DNA of 64,000 bases from Microstegium vimineum (lineage: Eukaryota; Streptophyta; Magnoliopsida; Poales; Poaceae), in assembly GCA_022036555.1 (NCBI GenBank), contig CM039140.1, forward strand, positions 3,499,943-3,563,942. The letters run 5' to 3'. Shown here piece by piece: positions 10,637 to 22,394 of the stretch. The notes beneath the pieces were generated by a model that saw only the letters and a program-made list of their open reading frames with translations, had not been told where the DNA came from and did not search any database. Position 1 is the stretch's first letter. The number at the start of each line of letters is the position of its first letter. Made by a program: the position numbers and the translations under genes.

Positions 10637-11195
10637 CTGGTTGGTGAACCCGACGCCGAAGCCGAGCAGCATGCGACCGACGATGAGCATGGCGATGTTC
10701 ACGGCGGCGCCCGTGACGGCGCCGCCGGCGAAGAAGAGGGCGCCGCCCATGAGCATGACGGCCTGGCGGCCCATGGCCTTGGTGACGCGGCTGGCCACGA
10801 GCGACGCCAGCAGCCCGGCCACGTACAGCGACGACGTGAACGCCGTCAGCGTCTGGCTGTCGTAGAGGCAGTACTCGTTGCCCTTGGCCGACGACGCCAT
10901 CCGCTCCAGCACGTGCGGGAAGAAGCGCCGCAGGAACGGCTCCATCTCGGAGACACCACCTTGATTCATTCAAAGTACGATCGAATCAGCAGGGTCATCA
11001 GCTATAGTCATCGATCACCGTGTTTCAGCTCAGCAACAAGAAGCGGCAGTAGCGCGCACCTGAGATGCCGATGTCGTAGCCGAAGATGAGGCCGCCGGAG
11101 GCAGCCACAAGGCAGGTCATGAACACCGAGAGCGTCAGGCCTCCGCCGTAGTCCGCGGCAGGGCCGTCGCTCGGAACAATGACACCTCCGGCCAT
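10637..11195 (-). pseudogene. Monosaccharide/H+ symporter (STP family), 5' fragment: exons 1 and 2 only
   Basis: Exon 1 is 11195-11060 (ATG, MAGGVIVPSDGPAADYGG) and exon 2 is 10959-10637. They are joined across a 100-bp GT-AG intron to give ISGGVSEMEPFLRRFFP. The 153 residues match the start of plant STP hexose transporters: a first membrane helix (LSVFMTCLVAASGGLIFGYD), the large extracellular loop, helix 2, the KAMGRQ loop and GRMLLGFGVGFTNQ. The family is usually about 500-520 residues with 12 helices. Exon 2 ends at a good donor (CAG|GTCAGT), but no downstream exon encoding the remaining helices is found down to 9317. The gene is therefore truncated or its 3' part has been moved. If transcribed it could not form a transporter. 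A candidate TATA is at 11314-11325. Confidence 0.85.
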
Positions 11196-11313
11196 CTTTC
11201 ACCTATACGCGTCCCCTTGCCGCGAGAGAACCCTGTTCAATCCCTCTTCTCTTCGCTTCGGAGATGCAAGAGGCCGGCCGGCATATAGGGGCTTCACCCT
11301 CGGCTTCAAACTG

Positions 11314-11325
11314 CTATCATATATA
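11314..11325 (-). promoter_or_regulatory. Candidate TATA box for the STP fragment
   Basis: On the minus strand, 'tttatatatgat' lies about 120 bp upstream of the ATG, with a GA-rich leader between. Another weaker TATA-like word, 'ctatatgc', is at about 11283. Confidence 0.4.
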
Positions 11326-11689
11326 AAGCATACAGTAAGTTAAAGAAGTCCCACTAGCAATATCAAAATGGCGAGATGGTGACGTTTCTTGGTGCTGGTG
11401 CGAGCAATGTGTTGACACTGACTTGCGTTAACTCAAATCAGTCCATGTGGTGCAACACTGCAAATCAGGCAGTCAGCACTCTGAAGATATTCTATGACTC
11501 TATCTCTATATATAATCACTGCTCCCTGCTTTATCTATCCTTATCTCTATGTCTCTGCTTCTATACAGTACTCTGCGTAATGATTTTTTTTCCCTCTTGT
11601 GGAACGAGATCAAAATTCTGGTATGCATAGAGGTAGATGGTAGGATAAAACTATCTTGGGTTGGTGAATCCAGTGAGATAGTAATTGCT

Positions 11690-11845
11690 ATTTATATATG
11701 CCCAGCTAACAGTATTTAAGTCTATTTAAATCCATCATAGGTAGTTCTTAATAGCTTTCTAATAGATGGGTGGATTTAAACACCCTTTTAGCTCATTTTT
11801 AACAGCTCAATGTTAGATGCGTGGGTCTAAACACCCTCTTAGTGC
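11690..11845. mobile_element. MITE-like foldback remnant
   Basis: It contains inverted and repeated 'ggtggatttaaacaccc' and 'gggtctaaacaccctctta' words. These are typical of a common grass MITE that starts 'gagggtgtttagaccc'. Boundaries and target duplication are not clear. Confidence 0.4.
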
Positions 11846-13143
11846 ATGCGAGAAATATGTTAACGCTGACTTACGCCAAGTCATGTGAAGTCATGTGCAA
11901 GCCAGGCAGTTCGCACTGGAGACATTGTTTAGCAAACATTGGGTTCACAAAAATGACTACGCTCTCCAATCCGTTCGTCTGGGCAACCAATCAGCGCATG
12001 ATGGTTGTTAAGCTAACAATAAGCCCATGTGCGTAACATAGATCATCACTGTCAAAGACTGTTGATCGATCCGAACTGTTTCCGTCGTGCCATGGTCATA
12101 GGTGCAAACATCAAGTGGCAATAACCCCTGTTTCCACATGGCACATGCTGTCTAAGGTGAATACCTAAACATTACTATTAGCATGACTGGAAGTAAACTC
12201 TGAAACACTGGTGCTGGTGCCGCGTCCAGACCAAGCCCATGGACTCCGGGCCTTAGCATCCGGCGTCAAGTGCAAACATACCAATCCAAATCCAACAGCA
12301 CCGCAGGATGGTCGACGCCTCGACGGCACGTACAGAGCTAACAGCTATATATGCTGAGGCTTAAGTATTTTATCTGAGGATATTCGGTTACTCCGTAGTT
12401 ATGACAGACGTAATGCTTATTCACAAATCACCTACATATCAGATAATCGTCTTCATCTAAAAAACAGACAATCGTAATGCCTATTGCAGTACCAATGGTT
12501 CAGATACATGAGTGAACGGCAGTGTACACTAGGACGGACAGATGACCAGGGAAAGGCCGCAGGATTATTGATTCAACACGGTGGAGGTAACTGTGTGTTC
12601 CAGAATTCGTCATCGTGCTTGCAAAGATGATACTTCCAGGTGTGAGCTGCAAGACGAGATTCAGTTCAAATTTCAAGACCATAAAGACACCTATACTCCC
12701 ATGAATAACCCAACAAAGGATTAACTATTAATTTGCAAAGGTAAGAAAAAAATTTGATAGTTTCTGCTGATCAAACTGTTGATAGTAAAAAGACTGGAAT
12801 AGATGCTAACCCAAAATTATGAACTAAACTTGGTTAGAATAGGTAAATTACTAACAAGAAATGTGTTAGGGACTCAGCAAGATACCGAGTTATATTATGG
12901 TTTTCAAACCATAGTTATGGCCATCCAACAACTCTAGTTGAATTTAGTCTTGTCTTCACCAGTCCAAAATACTCAAAAAATGCAAGTTCCAGGTTAAGGT
13001 TGCCATCCTTCAGAAGTTAATAAATGATAAATGAAACAGTATTGGGTGTATTCAGTGTCGCACGACTAGTGTAGTACTGCTCAATAAGTACAATCTGTCA
13101 AGGAGGAAACAAATTATCACCTTTTTTGAACGCAAACAAGTTA
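11846..13143. other. Intergenic DNA downstream of the ZYP1 gene
   Basis: No gene is recognised. 13143 back to about 12900 is the expected 3' UTR and terminator region of the minus-strand ZYP1 gene, but no canonical AATAAA is obvious there. The remainder (11846-12900) shows no defensible structure. Confidence 0.4.
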
Positions 13144-16100
13144 TCAACTTCTATCAAAAGCATAAGGGTCGTCAGCATATGGATTCAAGGAACCCTCAGA
13201 GAATAAGTCACCAAGGTTTGCAGGATGTGCACAGGACCCTGTAGGAACCTGCAGGATGCAGCACATCATAACTGTCAGTGTTGCAAAAATACACAATGTA
13301 TAGGAAATAATCATGTCTTGATTAGTTTCCCTTAAAAAGTTTCTAATTCAACTCCGTTACATGATGAAACACAACACAGAGCAGAGCCTGGTTACTTTGG
13401 TTCGATTCAGATGCATTTACAGGGAGGGTATTTGGATTTAGGAATCACTCCATCCTAGATGAGGTGGTGCATCATGAGTCCATTCCTCATACTAGTACTA
13501 ATTATTAGCTTATGAAGAATGAGGTGATGATGCATTAACCTATACCATTCTACAAACCAAACAAAAAAAGTGAGGAATAAGTAGATGATGTACTAAGTCA
13601 TTCCTCCAACCAAACACCATATTAGCCCATCAGCACTCATAGGCAAAATAGGAAAACCAGTACAATGTAGCAGTCATGTAATGATAAATAAAAACAAAAT
13701 AACAGTATGGAAGGAAGCACATCAAAATACAGTCTCCTTTGGAAGTATCATGCTTACCACATCTTGAGAAATTGTTAGTTATGTTGAATGATGTCAACTA
13801 TGAATGTGTTTATGTCCAACTTTAATATAAATAGTAGCAATTATAGGAAATTACAAACAACATATGGACCATAGATTAGAAAAAACTAAAGTTCAAAAAG
13901 GATTTCTAAATTTGCTTAGAACTCAACAATTGAATATAAATAGAAAATAAGAAAATAGTCACCCTGCAGAACCATCATACCTTTTTTATTTTTGTAACAT
14001 CTTTGTCAGCAGTACTATGCAAAGACTTCTGAGTATTTGGTTCCTAAAAAATATGATAGAAAACATGGATGAAACAGATAGCTAGTAAAATGCATAGAAA
14101 ATGTAAAGAATGCAGTAAAAGGTCATACACCAAACATGACAGTGCTCCTAGTTTTCCTGCGCTTTGTGATTCTTCCATTTGCTGTCTCAACTTCATATTC
14201 ATGGTGTGTTACCTATTTTAACTAAAGAAGTGAGAAACCCCACAGGATAATATGAAATTCACAAATTATTGCATTCAGAAAAACATAATCTGACATATAT
14301 AGCTCAAGCTACAGAAAATAATGAAATTGTTGAAGTAATCACCTTTCTATGTTTAGGAATGTCCTGAGTCACTTTCTCTACCTTTCTCAACATGTTAGAA
14401 ATTGGTGATTGTAAAATCCCAGGTAAGTTTACATCCTGAAACATAACAAAAAAAAAGACTTGATTTCAACTTCCTCAAATAAGTGTATTTGCACAGCCTA
14501 CCACTGAAAATAATGGCATCTTACCTTCCGTTTGGTCTCCGGACTTGCCAACAGGACCTCATGTTCTTTTCTTCCATATGGATCTCTCCTCTTAATCGAC
14601 GAAACAGAGTATTCCTGAAAAATCTATGCACTTCGTAAGGACTGAGTAACATGTACGAGGCATCATGACAAGCTAAATTAGAAAGAAGAGTCAACTGATG
14701 TCTCACTTAAACAGGAAAAAAAAGCAAAAAAGGAATTTGGACCAACCTTGTGCTTCCAACATGTTGAAACTTCATATGCATTTTTCTAACAATTTTCAAA
14801 AGGCACTTTGCCAAAATCGATGGAAAACTACCTTGCGGTTTACCATATTTCCTTAACTATCAGACTAATCAAGATAGATGAACCAAAATGTTTTCTCTTT
14901 CGTTGATTCGTCTAAGAAATTAGTAATACCATTTAGAGAGAAATTATGATCAGGATGACAAATATGAAACGCAGCTACTAGTACTCTGGAAAATAGGATA
15001 TACATGCATTGAATGAAGATTTTGTTCAGATATTTGCAAGCAACAAAAGTATATAACTAGGACTACAATCAAATGAAAATCAAAATGTACCAAAGCAACC
15101 CAGTGCAGAACAGAAGGGCTTGAAACCTACACTTTGTCCATAGTCCATGCATATAAAATAAATCAAAGCATGTAATGAATTCAAAAAAGACAAACTGACA
15201 AAAGTGCACAGTAAACCATGCTGCACTATGTCCATGTAAGATTTAAATTCAGAAATGAAACTAATGGTTATATTTAATTTCTGTTCGAATTAATGATTGC
15301 ACAGCCAAATTGAAAATTAAAATAGCATACCCTTTCATTAGTAGTGCCACTGAACCATAGGTGCATTCCAAACATGATACTACTGATGCTTTACACTTGC
15401 TTTTCCAAACAACATGAACTAAAAAGCATCTTAGGGTGTAAAACAGCTATTGCAATCCAATCAGAATAAGGTCCAATTAATTGCATATGAAATTACAGGC
15501 CACAAAGATGTAGAGTCATATTAGTGTAATACCATTAAGTTATTTCTTTTGTCAATTTGATTCTCTCAGTAGGGGCCAAAAACTATGTTAGAATGCAGAA
15601 CCTAGAAAAAATATTTTCTCATTAATGTAGAACCTACAAAAAACTATTTGCACAAGGTATCCATTCTGTGAGACAATTGACCTTACTTAGTAAGAACATA
15701 TGTGACTACATAACTATGTTCAAGGCTTAGCACGCTATGCAATCAATACACTAAAACAAACATTGAATGCATGTGACATGTACATCACTTAGTTATGAAC
15801 ATATCCAAACTTAGTGAGTAGACAGAACCTTCTTAGAGTTCACTTCTTGATCAACTTGTTGATTTTCTCCCATTACTTTCCACTGTAATTGTAACAATGC
15901 TCTTTGCTTCTCCTCCTGCACCATAGAATGCTTTAAGTATTTACTAAAGTGACTATCTTCAAAAGTCAAAACGACAAAAATACCAATCAGGCAATCACCA
16001 CCTTGGACTTTTGAAGCTCCAGTTCCTCCTGCATCCTCTGGCATTCTTCCTCATGATGCATCCTTAGTGATTTTATTTGAAGTTCATGATCTTTTCTGAG

Positions 16101-19100
16101 CAATGACAGCCTCTACATATTTATACAGATTTCATCAGTATGGAAAACTTCCATGATCAAAGCATGTTGCAGAATTTGTTACTGACCTCCCTCAATTCAT
16201 TCTCAGCCTGAGAGTGAATGTGCTGCAGTTCTTCTTTGTGATAAGCCCGGAGAGTTGACTCTTTATGCTCATTATCCTGCTGAATTCTTGCCACCTGAGT
16301 ATCAGCAAATCACCACCTTCATGGTCATTTCGGTGGGTGGGTGGGGGGGGGGGGGGGTACACTTTTAATCAAACTAGCTACTGTGTAGAATTTAATTGTA
16401 TCCTATTTTTGATACCATGTAAAATAACAGTTTGAAAGTCTAGAATTTTACAGGAACATAATCTTAAAATGGTTTATCTGATATCATGCTGCGAAATATC
16501 ATATGTAAGCTGCTGCGAAACCAAAGTGCTATTGGAGCCTCAAATTTTGTCAGCAGTACGCAATAAACTGTGTGCCAGATGAATATAATGTAAATCACTA
16601 AACCCAACTTTTTTTGTGAACAACTAAACCCAACTTCAGTGCTCTGCTTACCCTAAAGTATACCTAGAAATAATCTTTAAACTAATTGCTACCTTAGGTT
16701 ATTTTGGTATGCTTTTCTTTTTATCTACATGGCAAGGCCATTTAGGACTGCAATTTAAAGAAAGGAACACCGAGGACGTCTGGTAACCCTTAAAAGAAAG
16801 TCTCCATGCAACTCTGTATAAAAGTCCAAGCTATCAACACCTTAACACGTTGGCTTTGTTCAACTCTTTCAGCATCAACATTTTGCATCATTCCATGTCA
16901 TAGCACATGCGCTAAATTTTAAGGAAGAGTAAACTTAATTAATTGCTTAAAATGAAGAAAACCAAACTCGTTCAACTTACCATTGTGCCATGTTCCTCCT
17001 TAAGGCAACTCAAATACCTCTCAGAATCATTCTTGTTCTGTGATATCTTTTCGTTGCATTTGTTTTCAATTTCCCTTATGAGCTTTTCTGCCTGAATTTC
17101 CAAACATTCATAAAAATTATGGCATAAGAATAACTTGACTACTTGAGCATCCTAGACATTAGCACAAATAATTTTATTGAAATAGAAGTTAACTTACCTT
17201 TTCTTTTTCGGCATTAGTAATTTCTATCTTTTCAAGTTCAGATTTCTTACGGATTTCATTGATCGCCTGTAAAATTCATTTGCAAAAACTATAATTTATT
17301 TGTGATCCAGATGCCAAAGTACTCTGCAACTAATAGAAATGTAATACCTGGTCATTTTTGACAGACAGCTCTTTCAAATGCTTGGATAGCTCAATATTTT
17401 TACCTTCAAGCATGAGATCATACTGTTTTTTTGCATCACTAAGTTGGCACTCTGTTGCCGAAAGTGATGCTTCGACCTGGGCATTGGATTCAAAAGGCTC
17501 AGTTATGTACTAATGTTATCAATAAACCATCACATTATGATATTTAAAAGAACTAAAAAACACAAACCTGTAATTTCTGGTCCTCCAAAATCTTCTCTCT
17601 TTCTACAGAACAACGATAGAGTTGCTCCTTCTCATCCAGAACACTGTGAAGCTGGTTGATCTGATTCTCAAGTGTATTAACCTGCTGGTCACGCTTAGTT
17701 ATCTCTCCTTGCAGAGATTCAGCATTATTAGATTTCTCTTCCGTAATGGATTGCACTTGGCCTAGAAGTTCCTGATTATCTGATTCTAGCTTCAAAATCT
17801 TTTGAAGCAACTCTTGCTGCATATACAATATCATGAGTAAGGACGCTTACATGTCATCAATTGTTTTTCAATAGCAAATGAATTTGTAACTGGGCCAGAT
17901 AGTTGACAAACCTTGTGATTTTCAGCAAGGGTAGAATCTTCTAGTAACTTTTGAATTCTCCCTTGTAGTTCAGAAGCTAATTTTTCTAACTGATTGATGT
18001 TGGAGGCAGAAACTTCAGCTTCAGACTCTAATCTTCTGATCTTATCTTCAGCCACTTGGCATTCCTCAACATGTTGAACCATAACAATTTCTTGAGTTCT
18101 CTGCAACTCTATGAGTCTGGAATTCAGTTCTTCAATTTCAGCTTTCAGAGCATTGTTGTCTGACGTCAAATCCACATACTGGCTTTGGAGATGTTCAAAT
18201 TTATCCTTAGAAGATCTTGCCATTAGCGTTTTCTCCTCTTGGGCCATTTCATAGAACCTTTCAAATGAAGAAATCAGCCTAGACACATGACTTGACACAG
18301 AGGCACGCTCTTTATCTAGCTCAGTTACTTTAACCATAAAGCTGCTAACCAATTCCTTAAGATCCTTATTGTCCTGGCATAGTTTTTCAATTTCCAGAAT
18401 GTGTCCCTTATTCATAAGCTCTAAGCTGTTCTTTTCACTTTCACTGCTTGCTAGATTTCCTTTCAGGCTGATACAAACATCATCTTTAAGCTTCAGCTCT
18501 TGCTCCATGCATTGCAAGCGGGAGTCAAGACAGATCAAGCGGGATTTATTTTCATCAACTGAACCCTCCAACTGCTTGATGAGGGAATCTGCATATGTAA
18601 GTTCAGTAATATTATTGAGGTTAGTAATGTTGCATGATAGGCACACCTCAAAGTGGAAACCACTGGATGAAATATCGTATTACATTTCCTCAATCTCCCA
18701 CCACAGTTTGGGAATGAAACAAGTGGGATATTAAAATGAATAGAAAAAGGAACTAAAGAAGTCAGCAATTATATGGACTTATTCATCACTTTTCTACTAC
18801 TTGCCCATTCCCAGCTACTTTGTTCCTGTGTGCTCTTGATGCAATTTAATTTTATGACCAATAGCAATTATGACTCGTCATTTGTAACAGAAAATTTAAC
18901 TTATACCTTTTTCCTTTATCGTAGTATCATTTGAATACAGTCGTTCCTTGTAACTTCGATTCATCTCTTCTTTCTCTTGTTTGATCTGCAACATCTCCTG
19001 TCGCCCTGAAATTAACAGGACAAGAGACATTATTGACACATTATTTCAGGAAAACTTAGAACATTGCAGATTATTACTTACTCAGATATTAATGTATCAT

Positions 19101-20684
19101 ATCAGTGTACGCAGAGGTACAGAACATATGCACAGTTTATAGTATAAGGTTACTAAGTTGTCGATTCTAAACAGATATCCATTAACTTGTACTGGTTGTG
19201 GAATGTTCAGAGACCGACCAACCTGAAATTATCTTTTGTTCCGCATCCTCCAGTTTTGTAGACAAATCACGCAACAGGCAGTTGAATTTGTCTAGATCTT
19301 TGGAATTCTTCCCAAGCTTCTCCTCAAAAAACTTCTTATCTTCCTCAGCTGTAAGTGTATTGTTTCGCCAGTCAGATTTGAACAACAGTTGGGCAAAGTA
19401 AATGTCACCATAACTTACCTTGTTCTGTCTGACTAGCTAGCTGCTGCAGAGTTTCAGTCAGTTGATCACACAAGGTCTTTGTTGAGGAGAGTTTCGAATC
19501 TAATCCCTGCCAGAGCTTTGAATCTTCAGTCTGCTTCACCTTAAGCTTTGCATTTTCATTCACAGCTTGTTGAAGTTTCCCCTCTAAAAGGTTTATCTGT
19601 TCTGTAGCTCTTCTCAATTTGACATGCTGAATTCATATAAAACCATAAGCATCAGTAATAACAAATCCTTGCGAAGAACAAAATAATAGTTGGTGTACAA
19701 AAACAATGATACATGCTTATAAACTCACTTCACACTTGAGCTAATTTAACCTATTGCACCAGAACATTTGCAACATGAAAGGTAACTGCAGCAATGGCAT
19801 ATACTGTGCCATTCTGAATTTAACAGCACTATCCGCACCAATGACCAAACAGACGGTTCTTATTAAAACACATAATAGATTCCTAAGAGGTAATGTCTCT
19901 TGTTTAGTTAAGTTCAGGATCAGCACAAAAGAAGAACATACAAAACAAAACAGTGACAAATGGGAAGGAGGGCTTCCCATATTTTGCAATTGAGCAATGT
20001 TCAGAGCTCTTTCACAGGAAAAGTATGAATTCAAAGAGTACATGCATTCAGAAAATAATTAGAGTGATTTTTTTTACACGATTGAGAGTGACTCTGGTGA
20101 TACTGAAAAGGTACAACATCCAATTCCAACATACCATAGGTCAAATTACCCAACACAAAATATAGATGAAACTTTCAGGGACATAAACAAGGGAAACACT
20201 GCAAAGAGAGAGTAAAATCAGGAGCTTCAGACTAGCTATAGAGAGTGCAGGCTTCGACTTCAAAACGACCGGGGTAAACTTCAGGAGTGATTCCAGTTTA
20301 TGCAATTGAATCATGCGAGCTATATATTGAGCCAGTAAAGTTCCACCACAAGGCAAAAACGTTGCAAAATGTTGAGAAATCATACCGCCATTTCTAGATC
20401 AGTCTTCACCGAAGCCTGCTCCTTGACCAATTTCTCTGCAACCAAACAAAAATCCAAAAGAGAAATCAGTAATGACGCATAGATTAGTATATAGCTTGTC
20501 GAACCAAAATGGAGGCAAAAACGAAATCAGAACCTGCTGTGATCTTAAGATTGGCGAAGCTCCCATACGAAGTACCCCCAGTATCTGGGGAGGGTCTGGG
20601 GTTTGCGGCCTTCATGGCCGTCGAGGTGGATCCAGCGAGGGATCGGAACCCCTCAAGGCTCCTAAGCCCCGAGAGCTTCTGCAT
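13144..20684 (-). CDS. ZYP1: Synaptonemal complex transverse filament protein ZYP1 (ZEP1 in rice), complete
   Basis: ZYP1 dimers bridge the lateral elements of paired meiotic chromosomes and control crossover number and interference. Coding exons: 20684-20534, 20435-20386, 19626-19419, 19348-19223, 19005-18907, 18588-17912, 17816-17568, 17476-17348, 17266-17198, 17091-16981, 16294-16187, 16112-16002, 15915-15829, 14614-14525, 14435-14343, 14212-14129, 14043-13981, 13248-13144. All introns read GT-AG and the exons join in frame to 2610 nt, giving 869 aa (the family is about 860-870). The N-terminus is MQKLSGLRSLEGFRSLAGS with YGSFANLKITAEKLVKEQ. A long coiled coil follows (about residues 50-710), including LWQGLDSKLSSTKTLCDQL and KQRALLQLQWKVMGE. 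The tail has a basic patch (RITKRRKTRSTVMFG) and ends SEGSLNPYADDPYAF. No internal stop is seen. Expression should be meiosis-specific (family knowledge). Confidence 0.96.
13423..13620. mobile_element. MITE in the last intron of ZYP1
   Basis: It begins 'ggagggtatttggattta' followed by 'ggaatcactcc' and ends 'gtcattcctccaaccaaac' then 'accat', an imperfect inverted pair around 'tttggtt.aggaatgac'. The inside carries 'gatgatgcat' and 'tagatgatgtac' motifs of a common grass MITE family. It lies between exons 17 and 18 and does not disturb the splice sites. Confidence 0.6.
16343..16357 (+). repeat. G15 homopolymer in a ZYP1 intron
   Basis: A run of fifteen G, preceded by 'ggtgggtgggt', lies in the intron between exons 10 and 11. 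The pre-mRNA from the minus strand would carry a C tract there. Sequencing length errors are likely. Confidence 0.8.
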
Positions 20685-20685
20685 C

Positions 20686-20783
20686 CTGTCAAAGGTGGCG
20701 AACCCAAAGTTAGCAGGCATCAAATAGCCAAATAGCTTAGGGTTTGGGTGCTCGGTTTCGCACGGAAGGAAGGGTGGGAATAC
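20686..20783 (-). other. Probable 5' UTR intron of ZYP1
   Basis: The donor CATCAG|GTATTC at 20784/20783 and acceptor TTTGACAG|G at 20686/20685 enclose 98 bp. The acceptor sits one base before the MQKL start codon. If the intron is retained, an upstream in-frame ATG would add MPANFGFATFDR to the protein. The MQKL start is preferred because the family starts there. Confidence 0.6.
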
Positions 20784-20871
20784 CTGATGGTGCTCGTCGC
20801 CGGAGAAGCGACCGACGAAGGCCTCGGCACCTGGCGTAGGGCGGCGGTGGTAGTCCAAACCCAATCGTCGC

Positions 20872-20887
20872 AGAGAGAGAGAGAGAG
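20872..20887 (-). repeat. (CT)8 microsatellite in the ZYP1 leader
   Basis: On the minus strand this is a (CT)n tract about 190 bp upstream of the start codon, inside the presumed 5' UTR. CT-rich leaders are common in plants. Length variation could be used as a marker. Confidence 0.8.
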
Positions 20888-21524
20888 CACCGAGCACGCG
20901 GATGAAGGTGAATCGTGATTCGTGAATGGGGATGTCTGGGGAGCAAAGCGAGGAAGCGCGCGCGCACGCGGGGTGGTGAAGTTGAACGGATGCGGCGCGC
21001 GGCGAACGGCGGCAGTACAGTCCGGGCCTCGGGGGTTGTTCGGCCCTCCGCCACCACGCGGGCCTTCTCCTGGGCCGGTCTTTTTCACTTCTTTTTTTGC
21101 AATTTATCTTTTTCGCATTTCTGCCTTTCTTTTTTTTCTTTTTCTTTTCATTCTTTATTCTTTCCGTGGGACGTTGCCAATGGTTAGCGAATCATTTTGG
21201 TGGTAATTTTTTTTGAGAAAACATTTTGCTGGTAATTGAAACGATAAAAATATTTATTAGTACATTAGATAAAAAATGTTATAGTAAACCTATCTATAGT
21301 ATAATAAACCTTAAATAAACCTTATTAACAATATAAAGACTTATCGACCAACCAAAACACGTGTCTCGCTGTAAAGTTTCATTTTCCTGAGAACTGATTG
21401 CTATCCCTCTCCTATTTTTCTTACTTACTCGTAGATTTGACGTGGTAAGCGTCTCTTGTGTTCCTTCCAAACTTCATTCTCTTGTCAAACTTGAAAGAGG
21501 TGGATGCACGATTTGTCGTAAACG

Positions 21525-21750
21525 CCTACTCCGTCCATTCAAAAAAAATATATTGTCTAAGATTTTGTACTGATCATTTTTTTCTTAAATTTAATTATAT
21601 TTATAGGAAATATTAATAATCTTTATATTTTTAAATAAGTTTATTATAAAATATATTCAACGGTTAGTTTAATAATACATATTGTACATCATAAATATTA
21701 ATTCTCTCTTATATTGTATGGTCAACGTTATATTTTAAAAGGACACGACT
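21525..21750. mobile_element. Stowaway-like MITE remnant
   Basis: It starts 'tactccgtccattcaaaa', matching the Stowaway terminal motif CTCCGTCC. A 200-bp AT-rich body follows, ending near 'ttatattttaaaaggac'. The right terminus is degenerate. Confidence 0.5.
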
Positions 21751-22274
21751 AAATTGCGGTTGTACCCGCGTTAGGCCGTACGCACGGCCGTCTTCTACCT
21801 CACGCCTGGCATGCCTGGGACTCCCGTTCGACCTTCTTCCTCCTCGCCCTCGCCCCCACCACCGTCCACCGCCCCGCCGCGATGAGCTAGGGTTTCGCCG
21901 GAGCTCCGTGGCTAGAGCTCCGATGAAACCCTAGCTCGCCTGTGGCGCCACCTTCTTCCCCTCCCCGCCATCGCCACCGCCGCTATGGTCGGAGCTCCCC
22001 CGCCCTAACCTTGCCCGACCGCCCCTTCCGCCGTCAGCTCCCCTGAACCGCCCATCGACCATCCCCACCTCCCTCCCCCGGTCGGCCACTATATCCACCA
22101 GAGTTGGGAAGACAAAGGGAAAGCTCGTCGGAACCTCAGAGGAAGAGACCACCGCCAGATCTGCCATGGCCGTCGGAACCTCAGAGGAAGAGACCACCGC
22201 CAGATCTGCCATGGCCGCCGGATCTGCTCGCCGGAGTTGGGGAGGAGGTCGTCGGGAGAGATAGGGGGAGGGAG
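21751..22274. other. CT/CG-rich segment flanking the long LTR, with a 2 x 45-bp tandem duplication at 22127-22216
   Basis: The 45-bp unit starting 'gtcggaacctcagaggaag' and ending 'gatctgccatggcc' is repeated exactly back to back. Nearby 'cgccggagttggggagg' recurs on the other side of the long LTR at about 32600. This supports 21751-22274 and 32550-32760 being one region split by the insertion. No defensible coding frame is seen, only proline-rich shadows. Confidence 0.6.
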
Positions 22275-22394
22275 TGTAACACCCTTAGTGTTACTTCTAA
22301 ATCAACTTATTAAATCATGTCATGAGCATCATGTTTATAAATTAATGCATGAGATGAATTGTGTGGTTAAATTCTCGTTACCTTTAATATTGAT

